A stretch of DNA of 64,000 bases from Aurantimonas sp965217685 (GCA_965217685.1 CBDCIZ010000003.1:1-64000), one strand, 5' to 3'. Counted from the stretch's first letter, positions 43,046 to 52,818 are shown. A program made the numbers and translations. Notes: generated by a model from the sequence alone, not told the origin.

Positions 43046-43861
43046 TTATCCGGCACGCGCGTCCGCAGCGTCGGCTTCAAGACCGGCTTGCGATTCCATT
43101 TCGTGCTCGACGCGTTGACCTGAGCTGTCCTCGGAACGACGCGAGGTGAAATAGATAATCACGGCGAGCAACGCGAGCGCGATACCGGAGGCCTCCAGTC
43201 GATTCAGCGACAAACCGCCTTTGGCTGTCGACTTGGTCAAGAAATCGCCGAACGTCGCGCCGAACGGACGGGTGAAGACGAACGCAATCCAGAAAAGGGC
43301 GACCTTGTTGATGCTCGTCAGATAGTGAAGGGCGAGAACCACCGCGATCACAGCGGCTGTTACGAGCGCCCCCTGAACATAACTCAAGCCGAAAACATCG
43401 ACGAGCGAATCGCCGAAAGCCGTGCCCAAACTGTTGGAAAACGTGACCGCGACCCAGAACAGGATCTCAGTCTCGGTCCGGGCGATCGGATAGACGCGAA
43501 GGTTTCTCTCCCGTGCGTACCAAACGGCAAGGGTCGCAATCAGCCCAGCGAAGAGAATGCTCGATCCAATGACATATCCAAGCCCAAGGGTCCGGTCCAT
43601 GAGATCGGAAACCTCCGTGCCGGCGGTCGTGGTAGCGATGATTGCAGCCCAAAAAAGTGATGGATGATAGGCCTTCGAGCGTATTTGTAGAACCAGGATT
43701 ACAAGGAGAACGATTGAGGTGATGATCAGCCCAATGACGTAGCCGAGGTTTAAAGTCATCGAAATGGCGTCGCCTGCCGTCTCGCCAAGCGTTGTCGCGA
43801 TGATCTTCAGGATCCAGAAGATCAGGGTGACCTTTGCAACTTTACTAAATGCGCCGTCCAT
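43046..43861 (-). CDS. COG4705-type polytopic membrane protein with fourfold repeat
   Basis: A 271-residue integral membrane protein with about eight hydrophobic segments. A repeated module is visible four times: TTLGETAGDAISMTLNLGYV, TAGTEVSDLMDRTLGLGYVI, NSLGTAFGDSLVDVFGLSYV and RPFGATFGDFLTKSTAKGGL, each joining two helices. Such internal repetition is typical of channel- or transporter-like proteins. The last 40 residues are charged and cytoplasmic. A box like that of the other envelope genes lies 115 bp upstream (43976-43992). The function is unknown. Confidence 0.75.
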   Translation of the reverse strand: MDGAFSKVAKVTLIFWILKIIATTLGETAGDAISMTLNLGYVIGLIITSIVLLVILVLQIRSKAYHPSLFWAAIIATTTAGTEVSDLMDRTLGLGYVIGSSILFAGLIATLAVWYARERNLRVYPIARTETEILFWVAVTFSNSLGTAFGDSLVDVFGLSYVQGALVTAAVIAVVLALHYLTSINKVALFWIAFVFTRPFGATFGDFLTKSTAKGGLSLNRLEASGIALALLAVIIYFTSRRSEDSSGQRVEHEMESQAGLEADAADARAG

Positions 43862-44480
43862 TGCGTCAGTCTCCGGGAGGGCCGAACTGTCCGGCCTGGA
43901 TAGCTGGAAGAGCTATCCTGGTGAATGTTTTGCCAAACGAACTAACGGGCGCTGTTGTTGGTTCGGTTGTGGCGAATATACAAATTCGTAATCAGTTGAC
44001 CGCCTGGCCGGCATTGCCAAATCAAAGGCAGATCACGGAGCTGTACCGGCAGGCGGCACCTCGATTATTGCCCGGCTCGGGACACGATCAAGCAACAAAC
44101 GTCCGACTGCCAGACGTTTATGAGGGACCGGAGGTCTAACAAAAGTGGGGTCTTTCGCAGGACGGCGAGATGGGATCGTTGCCGCCGGGTTTTAAGAACC
44201 AGATGCGCGCAGCCTGCGGCGGGGATGGTATCGACCTGTCAGTGGCGAAGGTCGCGTGTCCGAACGCTTTAACTGGCGGGTCGTTGATCTGTGTTGCTAG
44301 GCGCAATTGAAGACGCTGACCGAGCCGGGGTGAACCGGATTAACTGCCAACGCCTTCGCGTTCCGCCCGACAAGGCCCTTAGGAGCACCGCCGGATTACG
44401 ACGTCGCTGCATACGGCCGGATTGACGGTGCCAGGCCGTGCATGTCGGGACCAGTCAGCAACGACCAGTTCCCTTTCAAC
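43862..44480. other. Intergenic region between divergent envelope genes
   Basis: Contains two regulatory boxes (43976-43992 and, just beyond, 44481-44497). No protein gene is supported. Confidence 0.45.
43976..43992 (-). promoter_or_regulatory. Envelope-regulon box, COG4705 gene
   Basis: Reads ATTACGAATTTGTATAT on the minus strand. It matches ATTAC-N6-GTATA of the shared box but ends with T rather than G and is followed by TCGCCA, the weakest downstream match. It lies 115 bp upstream of the membrane-protein gene. Confidence 0.55.
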
Positions 44481-44497
44481 ATTACCGAAACGTATAG
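44481..44497 (+). promoter_or_regulatory. Envelope-regulon box, ATP-grasp gene
   Basis: Reads ATTACCGAAACGTATAG on the plus strand, followed by CTCCCG. It points at the ATP-grasp gene, 104 bp before its ATG. Confidence 0.6.
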
Positions 44498-44600
44498 CTC
44501 CCGAAAGCCAATTTCCAGCTAGCCACCCTACGACGTAAGGGGCGGCTGTGCGCCTTCTGTCCGACTGATGCAGCGGCCTTGCGAGGGGAAATTCCATACG

Positions 44601-45836
44601 ATGTCGATCGAATCCAACATGACTTCGATGCAGCCGATTTCACTGGAAGCGCCACTCATAAAATTCTCGAGCGGGTGCTCGAGCGAAGCGCGGTACGGCT
44701 CGGGATTGGAGCCAGCCAAGGGAATTATCGACGGTGATATCGAAGTCCATCCCGGCATGCCCAGACTCGCTGATGGCCCTGCCTATACGTGGTTCAAACG
44801 ATATCTTTCCGAGCCGATTTTCTACTGCGTACCGGCTTTGATGTGGATCGCGCTTTCGGCGCGATATGGAAACCTTGTCCTGCCAACGGTGGCCAACCCG
44901 GCGATGGAGGCAGGAGGGCTCTGGGGGGAATCAAAAACGCAAGGCTTCTCGCTGTTCGGCGAAGTGGCCCGCAAATGGACGGCGCGTTACGTCATCCTGG
45001 AACGATCGGAAGGTGACGCGGCGCCTCAGTCGTTGGCAAACGCGCGTCGAATGATGCGCAAGATGGGCCTTTCGTTTCCAGTCGTCGTCAAACCCGACCG
45101 CGGCTATCAAGGCTGGGGCGTTCGAAAAATTGAAGATGATCGCGAACTCGCCGCCTATCTCGAAACCATGCCCTCAGGCACGAAATCGATCCTCCAGGAA
45201 TTCGTCGCGTATCCTGGAGAGGCCGGAATATTTTACATCCGAAGACCCGGTTTGGAACGCGGGCGAATACTTTCGATGACATTGACTTATGCGGCCCACG
45301 TCGTGGGAGATGGCAAAAGCACTCTTGCGGACCTTATCGAGGCGGACCGGATTCTTCGAAAGAGCCGAGAGATTTTCCGGTCGGCAAATTCGGCGCTCTG
45401 GGACCGGATACTGCCTGAAGGAGCTGTTGTCCCGCTTTCCAACACCCGGAGCGCGCGACTTGGCGCGGTGTATCGCGATGCCCGGCATCTGATCACCCCC
45501 GCATTGGAATCGCGTATCGACGACATCGCGAAGGACATCGACGGATTTTACTTCGGGCGTTTCGATTTACGGTTCAAGGATGTGGACAGCCTGCGATCCG
45601 CCGACGGGTTCGCGATCATGGAGCTCAACGGTGCCGGGGGCGAAATCCTGCGCATCTGGGACGGAAGATCGTCGTTGATCGAGGCCTATCGCGGTTTGTG
45701 GGAGCAGTACCGGTTATTATTCAGAATTTCCGCCGAGAACCAGCAACGCGGCGCGCGTTCGATGAAGCTGGCCGAGCTCGTGCAACTTCTCTTCAAACAG
45801 GCGAAGCTCCGGAAAGCCTATCCTCCGAGTTCGTGA
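44601..45836 (+). CDS. ATP-grasp family ligase
   Basis: A 411-residue protein with the ATP-grasp fold: FPVVVKPDRGYQGWGVRKIE (ATP lid and Lys), SILQEFVAYPGEAGIFYIRR, and the metal-binding end GRFDLRFKDVD then FAIMELNGAGGE (Asp, Glu, Asn). This class joins a carboxylate to an amine or alcohol. The N-terminal 100 residues (SEPIFYCVPALMWIALSARY) contain a hydrophobic segment that may anchor it at the membrane. The substrate is unknown; the regulon box and the neighbourhood suggest modification of envelope glycans or lipids. ATG 44601 follows GAGGGGAA; ATG 44568 is also possible. Confidence 0.8.
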   Translation: MSIESNMTSMQPISLEAPLIKFSSGCSSEARYGSGLEPAKGIIDGDIEVHPGMPRLADGPAYTWFKRYLSEPIFYCVPALMWIALSARYGNLVLPTVANPAMEAGGLWGESKTQGFSLFGEVARKWTARYVILERSEGDAAPQSLANARRMMRKMGLSFPVVVKPDRGYQGWGVRKIEDDRELAAYLETMPSGTKSILQEFVAYPGEAGIFYIRRPGLERGRILSMTLTYAAHVVGDGKSTLADLIEADRILRKSREIFRSANSALWDRILPEGAVVPLSNTRSARLGAVYRDARHLITPALESRIDDIAKDIDGFYFGRFDLRFKDVDSLRSADGFAIMELNGAGGEILRIWDGRSSLIEAYRGLWEQYRLLFRISAENQQRGARSMKLAELVQLLFKQAKLRKAYPPSS

Positions 45837-45874
45837 CGTCTGAACTATCTGCTTGCTTTGCAAACGATCCGAAA

Positions 45875-46456
45875 TCACGAACCTTCGTCCGACGGGAAAG
45901 CCCCAGCATATTTTTTTGAAGCGAACCGCCCCAAAATCAAAACCGCGACCATTGCCAATGCGATGGCGATCCAAGCCCATTGATCCAGGACATCGAAAGC
46001 CGCCGTGTTGAAGCGGAACGCTACCAGAAAGACAGCGGTCGCATAAACGGTCGCAACGCACCCGTTGACGATTGCAAACGAAACAAATCCGGTCCGCAGA
46101 AAGCCGCTCGTCACGAAGACGGGAAGCAGAAGCCACGGCAACAACCGGGCGATGACGGCCGCAGTCAATGTGCCGCGCCGCAAGATTTGCCTGCCCCGTT
46201 CGATGCGGCCTTCACCAATCTTTCGGCGTATGATCGAGATGCGGCCGGCCGCATGGCCCAGAAGGTACAGCGCCCAATCACTGACGATGATACCAAAAAT
46301 GATCGCGGTTAGGCAGATTTCAGGCGAAACGACGCCGGAAGCAGCGAGCCCGGCGCCGGTGAGCAACGCCAATTCCTCTGAAACAATGGGAACAGCGAAC
46401 AGTATCAACAGTAGCACCAGCGGGTGATCTGAATATTGCTGGAGGAGATCATGCAT
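45875..46456 (-). CDS. DedA family membrane protein
   Basis: A 193-residue VTT-domain protein. Features are the start MHDLLQQYSDHPLVLLLILF, SEELALLTGAGLAASGVVSP, ALYLLGHAAGRI, and RLLPWLLLPVFVTSGFLRTG, corresponding to the DedA re-entrant loop and conserved Arg. DedA proteins recycle undecaprenyl phosphate or other lipid carriers across the inner membrane and affect resistance to cationic peptides. It has no box of its own and may be the last gene of the downstream part of the FtsX operon. Confidence 0.8.
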   Translation of the reverse strand: MHDLLQQYSDHPLVLLLILFAVPIVSEELALLTGAGLAASGVVSPEICLTAIIFGIIVSDWALYLLGHAAGRISIIRRKIGEGRIERGRQILRRGTLTAAVIARLLPWLLLPVFVTSGFLRTGFVSFAIVNGCVATVYATAVFLVAFRFNTAAFDVLDQWAWIAIALAMVAVLILGRFASKKYAGAFPSDEGS

Positions 46457-46581
46457 ATCGAAGTTCAGATGCGGTAGGAGAAGCGGTAAAAACAGGGACT
46501 TTCGAGAATGTTTTCCGCAGGCGCGCTGCCCTCGAAAGCGCGGCGGACCGCATCAAGATGGCGTCCCGATGGGACGAACGG

Positions 46582-47289
46582 CTAGCGCAGAACCTTCCAG
46601 AGGAAGGCCGGAAGCTTATCCGACAACCGCACAGTCAGCCGAGGAAGCTGCAACGGGTCGCAGGGCGTCCTCACCCGTTCGCGCACCGTCGTCGTGGCCG
46701 TCCGATAGCCGGCTTCTGCGACCGCCTCGACGATAGCGTCGTCGTGACTACCGAACGGATAGCTGAAGGCATCGACGGCTTGCCCCGTCATCTCCTGAAG
46801 ATCCCGCCGACAGCCGGCGATCTCATCGCGGACCTCGACGGCCGCCAGATCGGTGAGACGCGGGTGGTTCCGGGTGTGACCACCGACCTCCTGCCCCATT
46901 TTCGACCACTCCCGGAGATCCTGAAGGTCCATGCAGGGCTCGTATGGCATGTAACCCGCGTCCCATGCGTTCGAACCACCGATCTGCCGGCTGACGAAAT
47001 AGGTGGTGGCGGTAAATCCGCAGTCGACCAGGATCGGAAGAGCGTTGCGATGGACGTTCTGATAGCCGTCGTCGAAGGTGATGCCGACGACCCGCCCGGT
47101 CTTCTCGCCGCGAAGATAAGGCCGCAGATTTTCGATCGAACAGCCGATGTATCCGAGGCGTTTCAGCGTCTGCATCTGCCGCCGAAAGCGCGATGCCGTG
47201 ACATAGAGATACCGCGAAGGTATCTCGCCCAGTGGCGCGTCAGCGACGTGATGATACATCAAGATGGGAATGGCACCGGTGTTCAGCAT
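46582..47289 (-). CDS. Polysaccharide deacetylase (NodB homology)
   Basis: A 235-residue carbohydrate esterase family 4 enzyme. The catalytic and metal residues appear in GITFDDGYQNV (TFDDG motif), GGHTRNHPRLTDL (HxxxHP) and FSYPFGSHDDAIVEA. There is no signal peptide at the chosen ATG (47289); the frame extends to 47382 without coding character. It removes N-acetyl groups from a glycan, possibly peptidoglycan or a surface polysaccharide. It may be co-transcribed with the FtsX gene upstream (197-bp gap). Confidence 0.85.
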   Translation of the reverse strand: MLNTGAIPILMYHHVADAPLGEIPSRYLYVTASRFRRQMQTLKRLGYIGCSIENLRPYLRGEKTGRVVGITFDDGYQNVHRNALPILVDCGFTATTYFVSRQIGGSNAWDAGYMPYEPCMDLQDLREWSKMGQEVGGHTRNHPRLTDLAAVEVRDEIAGCRRDLQEMTGQAVDAFSYPFGSHDDAIVEAVAEAGYRTATTTVRERVRTPCDPLQLPRLTVRLSDKLPAFLWKVLR

Positions 47290-47485
47290 CGGTGCGAGGT
47301 CCCATTTGGATCGACCGATCGATGCATGGGAAAATGCTTCCAATCTGCAATTCTTTCGGTCGTGCCGTCGAAACGGCGGCACCGCCTCACGATTCTTTCA
47401 AACCGGCATGGCCCAGGACCCATCGCCACTTGCCGCGACATCCTGATCCATTCATCCACAACCTCCTCGGACATCGACAGCAGGC

Positions 47486-50119
47486 TCATGCGGTCTGTCT
47501 TTGGGCAAGCCTGATCAGCGCAATCCGAACGGCCGCGACCGTCGCCAGGATCGCGATCACGACAAAGCCGAGCAGTTCGCCCACCGGATAGGAAAGCGCG
47601 TCCGGCGGCGGATCGAAAATTCCGGACAGAAGCTTGACGAGCATGCCCGCCGCGACGACGCCGATCATCGACCCGATGGCCGCCCCCGGCACGAGGATCA
47701 GTACCGCCTCGCTCCACAGGAAGCCGCCGACCTGCGCACCGGAGGCGCCCAGGGCCGAGAGAATTTCGGCGGTTCGCCGCCGTTCCGCAAACCCGAGAAA
47801 AAGCAGCAGGCCCGTCGCTGCGGCGAGAAGCAGAACCGCGAAGACGATCTCGACCATGGTCAGACTGTCGAGATCGACAGCCACGATGCTCGACGCGATG
47901 AGGCTGAAGGCAGCGCCAAGGCCCTGAACCCTGTATCCGGATGCCCCGCCCAACGCGCCCCGGATCGCTTCGGCGAGCAGATTCGAATCGCCCTGCGATC
48001 GAACCAGCAGGACCTCGTGGGCTGGCGATCCGGTCTGTGCCGCAATGTAACTCGCATTGGCGACCAGAAACGAGTCCTTCGGCGCAGTCGGAAATTCGAG
48101 TGCCACGCCGACGAATTTGAACGGGACGGCCTTGTATTCGTGCGTATGCGCATCCTGAAGGCGCAGGCGGATCGGGTCGCCCAGCGCGAGTTGAAAGTCA
48201 TTGACCGTCTCCTGTGAGACGAGGACGCCGTCGGGTGTCTGCTCCAGGGCCTTCATCGTCGCCGCCGCGTCGTGATTGGCGAAATAGGCGTCGACGACAG
48301 CGGTCGCCTGGCCGATGCGGGTGGGATCTATGCCGTAAAGGTCCTGCAGATCGTTGCCGACATAGGCGAAGCGGTGTTGCATCGGGATGGCCGCGGCAAC
48401 GCTCGGCATGGTCGCGATCTGATTGACGATCGGGCCGACGGGCGTCGACGTCGAGCCGGTCACGGTCACGTCGGCACCGTTGGTTAGAAGAGCATCGACG
48501 CGGGTCTGTCCGTTATAGGTCAGGTTGAAGATCGCCACGGCGAACGCGAAGGAAAACGCCAGGGCGACGAGCGCGACACCGCCGGCGAGGCGACGATGCT
48601 GCCGCGACAGACTGGCGGCGACGCTGGGCGCCGTGCTGCCGGCAAGATGCGTGCGTCGTGCGATCGCTTCGAGACTTGAGGACGAACGGCCGATCCACCA
48701 GGATGCGATCCGCATCGTCAGGAGGATGCTGCCGATCCAGAACAGCAGCGGCGACAGGAAGGCGGTGTAGTCGACGGCGGTCGCGGTGACACCCTCGGGG
48801 GCCAGAACGACCTGATAGTTGGTGCTGGCCGAGCGAAGGAAAATCACGACCGACAGGACGAGACTTCCCACGTCGAGCCAGAGAAGTTGCCAAAGCGGCG
48901 ATGTGGACCGATCCATCGACATTCGGCCCGCGGCAACCGTGTCGGATCGCAGCCGCGCCATTGCCGGAACGATCCCGCAGGTGAGCGCAAGCACAAAGCC
49001 ACCCAAGGAGGCCATGGCGATCCAGAGGAGGGCGGTCGGCGACAGGGCTGCCATGCCGAACTGGACAGCCGAGAGCCCAACGGCCAGAACGCCGCCGACG
49101 ACCGCCGCACCCACCGCACCGATCGACACTTCGGCAGCAACCATTTTGAGGATCGTCGACCGCGTGACGCCTCGGATCCGCAGAAGCGCCTCGTTTCGCG
49201 ATTTTCGCACCCGGTCGGCCGACAGGAGCTGAACGGTCAAGAGGATAGCAAGAACCGCGGCGGGTAGTCCGAGAAACAGGTAGATGACGCGGGCATAGAT
49301 CGCATCGCCGCGAACGGCGTCGAGCCGCGCTCCGAGATTGTCGCCGACGAGCGCCTGCCCGGCGACCGAGGCTTCGAAGTTCCGGGCCCTGCCCGCCTCT
49401 GCCGTGAAGGCCGTATCGGGTTGCGACGGAAGCGACGAATGGGTGAAGGAAACATGGAACTGGCGCCTGGCCGCTGGGTTTGCGTCGGCGATCTGGTCGG
49501 CCCACTCCGTCATCGGCAGGATGACGACATTGTCCGGCGGCGCGGACGGCCCAGCGGCCGCCGGGGCCCCGACGTTCTGGAACAGCGCATCGGCATTGGG
49601 AAGTTCCACAATCCCGGCGACCGTGACACTCAACGGCGCCTTGCCGGCGCGATCGATCTCGATTGCATCGCCGATTGCGGCATGCAGGTTCGCCGCGGTC
49701 TGCTGCGCCAGCAACGGGCCGTCATAGCTCCCGACGAGCAGGCGCATCTGGTCGGGAAAGGCCGAGCGATACGATGCGTCCATGCCGAGGATCACAGCCT
49801 GGCCGGTCGTCTGGACCGTCCCTGCGGTGCTGGCATGCAGAGACGGCGCATCGGCATATCCGACGCTTTCCACATGGCGCAATTCCGGAAGCGCCTTCAC
49901 GGCGGCTTCGACCATGGCCGGATCGGCGCCGGGCTTTTGCTCCATCTGCCAATCGACGACGACCTGCTTCAGCGCCCTATCGGTCATCGTCGCCGCACTG
50001 ATCGTCGAGAATGCGGCGATGAGGCCGACGAGGCAGACAGCCGTCGCAACGCCGCCATAGGCGAGCGCCATCGCGCCGGCTCGACGCCTCAGAACGCCGC
50101 TGATCCAAAGTCCGAACAT
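47486..50119 (-). CDS. FtsX-family ABC transporter permease (large, MacB/LolC type)
   Basis: An 877-residue permease. It starts MFGLWISGVLRRRAGAMALA with the first membrane helix, has two large extracytoplasmic regions (about 40-265 and 520-700) and two FtsX domains (about 270-400 and 760-870), i.e. a duplicated architecture. The second FtsX segment ends GELLGFVVIAILATVAAVRI. Proteins of this size move lipoproteins or cell-wall factors, or transmit signals to periplasmic enzymes. It follows the double ATPase by 13 bp in one operon. Confidence 0.87.
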   Translation of the reverse strand: MFGLWISGVLRRRAGAMALAYGGVATAVCLVGLIAAFSTISAATMTDRALKQVVVDWQMEQKPGADPAMVEAAVKALPELRHVESVGYADAPSLHASTAGTVQTTGQAVILGMDASYRSAFPDQMRLLVGSYDGPLLAQQTAANLHAAIGDAIEIDRAGKAPLSVTVAGIVELPNADALFQNVGAPAAAGPSAPPDNVVILPMTEWADQIADANPAARRQFHVSFTHSSLPSQPDTAFTAEAGRARNFEASVAGQALVGDNLGARLDAVRGDAIYARVIYLFLGLPAAVLAILLTVQLLSADRVRKSRNEALLRIRGVTRSTILKMVAAEVSIGAVGAAVVGGVLAVGLSAVQFGMAALSPTALLWIAMASLGGFVLALTCGIVPAMARLRSDTVAAGRMSMDRSTSPLWQLLWLDVGSLVLSVVIFLRSASTNYQVVLAPEGVTATAVDYTAFLSPLLFWIGSILLTMRIASWWIGRSSSSLEAIARRTHLAGSTAPSVAASLSRQHRRLAGGVALVALAFSFAFAVAIFNLTYNGQTRVDALLTNGADVTVTGSTSTPVGPIVNQIATMPSVAAAIPMQHRFAYVGNDLQDLYGIDPTRIGQATAVVDAYFANHDAAATMKALEQTPDGVLVSQETVNDFQLALGDPIRLRLQDAHTHEYKAVPFKFVGVALEFPTAPKDSFLVANASYIAAQTGSPAHEVLLVRSQGDSNLLAEAIRGALGGASGYRVQGLGAAFSLIASSIVAVDLDSLTMVEIVFAVLLLAAATGLLLFLGFAERRRTAEILSALGASGAQVGGFLWSEAVLILVPGAAIGSMIGVVAAGMLVKLLSGIFDPPPDALSYPVGELLGFVVIAILATVAAVRIALIRLAQRQTA

Positions 50120-50132
50120 CGTCGAAATCCTC

Positions 50133-51548
50133 TCAGGCAGCCTCGGCGAGGTGCCCGTGCTCCATGCGGTAGCGGCTGTCCATGGTGGCAGCCAGATTTT
50201 CGTCGTGGGTGGTGACGAGCAAGGTCGTGCCGTTGCGGTCGAGAGCCTGAAGGACGCTCGCCATCACCGCGCTGCCGGTCGGCTGGTCGAGTTGCCCTGT
50301 CGGCTCGTCGGCGAGGATGATCTCGGGGCTGGTCACCAGAGCGCGGGCGAACGCGACGCGCTGCATCTGGCCGCCAGACAACTCGTCCGGCCATTTGTCG
50401 ACGAGATCGCCGAGAGACAGAAGATCCAGGGCTTCGTCGGCCGTCAGTCTCGGCCGATCCGTCGTGCCTGCGGAAAGTTGCAGCGGCAGATCGACGTTCT
50501 GGCGAACCGTCAGCGACGGAATCAGACTCGGCTCCTGAAACACGACGCCGATCCGGCGCGGCCGAAGCCGCGAACTGTCGTGTTCGCCGAACCATGACAA
50601 GACACCGGACGAAGGCCGAACCAGCCCCGCCAGCATCTTCAGAAGCGTCGACTTGCCGCTTCCCGACGGCCCGGTCACCGCGACGCGGTCGCCCTCTCGA
50701 AGGGTCATGGTTGCGGCGGAGACAGCGTGCACCGCCTCGTTCCCGAGCCGATAGTCTCGACTGATCTCGCGCCCCTCGATGAGCGCCTTGCGATCGTTTC
50801 GGTTTGAATTTCCAGCTCCATGGTCGGCGATCTCACGATGGCTCAAGGCAATCGCCGGGCTCGTCTGCTTTTCCTCGACCCGATCGACAAAGCGCCCGTC
50901 AGCCAGATGAAGCGTTCGCGTCGCGATCTGCTCGACGGCTGGACTGTGCGTCGCGATCAACGCACCCTTGCCCGTCCGGCTGCGTTGAACGAGCAGGTTC
51001 AAGATCACCCGCTCGGTCGCCTCGTCCACTTCGGCGGTCGGCTCGTCGGCCAGGATCAACGGGGCGTCGACCGCAAGGGCGACGGCGAGCCCGGCCCTTG
51101 CAATCTCGCCGCCGGAGAGCGTGTTCGGATAGGCGTTTGCCCTGGTTGCCATCCCAACCGACAGCAGGATCTCGTCGATGGACAAAGCATCGCCACGGCC
51201 CCTCATGGCCAAAGCGAACCGGACGTTCTGGGCGACGGTCAGATGCGGAAACAGATTGTCCCGCTGCGCCATGAGCCCGAGGCCGGAGCCCCGGATCACG
51301 GCCTTCAGCGCTTCCGACTGCCGGGTCATCCGGCGACCGCAGATCTCGACGGTGCCGCCATCGGGTTCGTCCAGCCCGCCCAGGCACGACATCAAGGTCG
51401 ACTTGCCGCTTCCGGACGGACCGGTCAGGGCGACGATCTCGCCGGCTTCGACCATCAGGCTGACCCCCTTCAAGGCTCGGATTTCAACGTCACCCACGTG
51501 GTAGAACCGAAACAGATCTTCGGCGACGAGCAGCGTCACGACGTCCAT
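50133..51548 (-). CDS. ABC transporter ATP-binding protein, two fused ATPase domains
   Basis: A 471-residue protein with two complete LolD/MacB-like ATPase domains. The first has GPSGSGKSTLMSCLGGLD (about 36), LSGGEIARAGLAVALAV and LILADEPTAEVD. The second has GPSGSGKSTLLKMLAGLV (about 270), LSGGQMQRVAFARALV and EIILADEPTGQLD. Fusion of two domains, where two copies of one usually suffice, suits the large duplicated FtsX permease. It overlaps the end of the upstream periplasmic-protein gene by 13 bp. ATG 51548 is preferred; 51575 is open. Confidence 0.9.
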   Translation of the reverse strand: MDVVTLLVAEDLFRFYHVGDVEIRALKGVSLMVEAGEIVALTGPSGSGKSTLMSCLGGLDEPDGGTVEICGRRMTRQSEALKAVIRGSGLGLMAQRDNLFPHLTVAQNVRFALAMRGRGDALSIDEILLSVGMATRANAYPNTLSGGEIARAGLAVALAVDAPLILADEPTAEVDEATERVILNLLVQRSRTGKGALIATHSPAVEQIATRTLHLADGRFVDRVEEKQTSPAIALSHREIADHGAGNSNRNDRKALIEGREISRDYRLGNEAVHAVSAATMTLREGDRVAVTGPSGSGKSTLLKMLAGLVRPSSGVLSWFGEHDSSRLRPRRIGVVFQEPSLIPSLTVRQNVDLPLQLSAGTTDRPRLTADEALDLLSLGDLVDKWPDELSGGQMQRVAFARALVTSPEIILADEPTGQLDQPTGSAVMASVLQALDRNGTTLLVTTHDENLAATMDSRYRMEHGHLAEAA

Positions 51549-52138
51549 CGGAAGGATTTCGCCATCATCGTCCACTGGTCGACATTGTCGGCGCCCGCCG
51601 GTGCCGACAGCGTCAGTGCCACTTCCTTGCCCCCTTGGACGAAATAGAGCCGACGGTTCTCGAGACGGATCTTGCGCCCGGTCACGGGATTGGTGTCGGA
51701 GTTCGAGAGGAAGTCGACTGCGACGGTTCGGCCCGCCGGCAGCTTCAAGGTCCGCATTTTCTTGACGTCGACCGCATGGCCATCCGCCTTCAGAGCCGCG
51801 ACCTCGCCGGACTGGATCGAGGCTTCGCTCGGGGCCTTCTTCACCGCGGTCGACGACAAATCGATCCGGCCGTATTTGTCCGCGAAGGCCACGCCGTCTG
51901 CGGTGTCGCTCCGTGCCCAGCCTTCCGGCACCTTCATCGAGAAGCCTTTCGGCGACTTATAGGTAATGAAGACCTGGTCGTCCGGGATGTCGCCGGGAGG
52001 ATTGATCTCCGGAGCGACGGCGGTCTCGCGCTGCGACACGGCCTTGGATTGGGCGAAGGCGCTTACCGGGCCAATGATCAGGCCGACAGCCATGACAGCT
52101 ACCAATTTGCTGCGCGAGAAACGTGAATCGATCGTCAT
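51536..52138 (-). CDS. Exported protein with PsbP-like domain
   Basis: A 200-residue protein with a signal peptide (LVAVMAVGLIIGPVSAFAQS). The mature part is beta-rich: FITYKSPKGFSMKVPEGWAR, FADKYGRIDLSSTAVKKAPS, RTLKLPAGRTVAVDFLSNSD and EVALTLSAPAGADNVDQWTM, a pattern like PsbP/LpqN-type periplasmic domains. The ATG overlaps the stop of the PAP2 gene (ATGA) and its end overlaps the ATPase start, so it is in the middle of the operon. It might be the substrate-binding or accessory part of the transporter (inference). Confidence 0.7.
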   Translation of the reverse strand: MTIDSRFSRSKLVAVMAVGLIIGPVSAFAQSKAVSQRETAVAPEINPPGDIPDDQVFITYKSPKGFSMKVPEGWARSDTADGVAFADKYGRIDLSSTAVKKAPSEASIQSGEVAALKADGHAVDVKKMRTLKLPAGRTVAVDFLSNSDTNPVTGRKIRLENRRLYFVQGGKEVALTLSAPAGADNVDQWTMMAKSFRWTS

Positions 52139-52758
52139 CGTGTGATCTCCTTGGTTTTCTGGAGGTGAAGGCGGCTTGCGGCCGCCTCGAAACCGAGGGC
52201 GACATAGAGCGCCTCGGCAAGCTGACGGCAGAACGCCGCAAAGCCAGCGATTGACGGGATCTGGAAGAGGAAGGCAACGCCGGCGCCGAGCAGCATTCCC
52301 GCGAGGATGTCGCTGGCGAAATGAACGCCGAGCGCAACACGGGCCAGCCCCACGGCAAACGTTGCGACGAGGGCCAGCCAACCGGCAAGCCGATGCCCAC
52401 CGAGCAGCAAGGCGACTGTGGCCGCGGCCATGACCGTCGCGTGATCGCTCGGGAAGGAACTGTCGGTGACGTGGTCGAGAATATTGGGCGCAAGACCGAG
52501 CGCGAAGGGACGCGGCGCGTAGAAGAGAAACGAAAGCACCCCGGCGATGGACAGACCCAGCGTCGCGGCAAGCGTCGCCGTGATCGCCGCCTGCCGGCCT
52601 GACGTCCCGCCACGAAACCAGAGCGTGACCAGCAGAACGGGCACGACGAGAATGCCCCAATTCGCCGTCTCGATCGCCAGGCTCTGAAGCCAGGGGTCGG
52701 CCGTCAGAACAGATTGCAGACCAGCCACGAATGTTGCGTCGATGATATTGACGGCCAC
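52135..52758 (-). CDS. PAP2 family phosphatase (undecaprenyl-diphosphatase-like)
   Basis: A 207-residue membrane phosphatase. The three catalytic motifs are FLFYAPRPFAL, SSFPSDHATVMAAAT and ARVALGVHFASDIL. Six hydrophobic segments are visible. The middle motif has Asp where most have Gly (PSDH), as in several BcrC-like enzymes. It probably dephosphorylates undecaprenyl diphosphate or a related lipid. It is the first gene of a four-gene operon and has a regulon box 61 bp upstream. Confidence 0.88.
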   Translation of the reverse strand: MAVNIIDATFVAGLQSVLTADPWLQSLAIETANWGILVVPVLLVTLWFRGGTSGRQAAITATLAATLGLSIAGVLSFLFYAPRPFALGLAPNILDHVTDSSFPSDHATVMAAATVALLLGGHRLAGWLALVATFAVGLARVALGVHFASDILAGMLLGAGVAFLFQIPSIAGFAAFCRQLAEALYVALGFEAAASRLHLQKTKEITR

Positions 52759-52818
52759 AGGGACCTCCTTCTTGGAAGAAGGGCATACGACCTGCGGATG
52801 ATCGGAGCTTGGCCGGAA

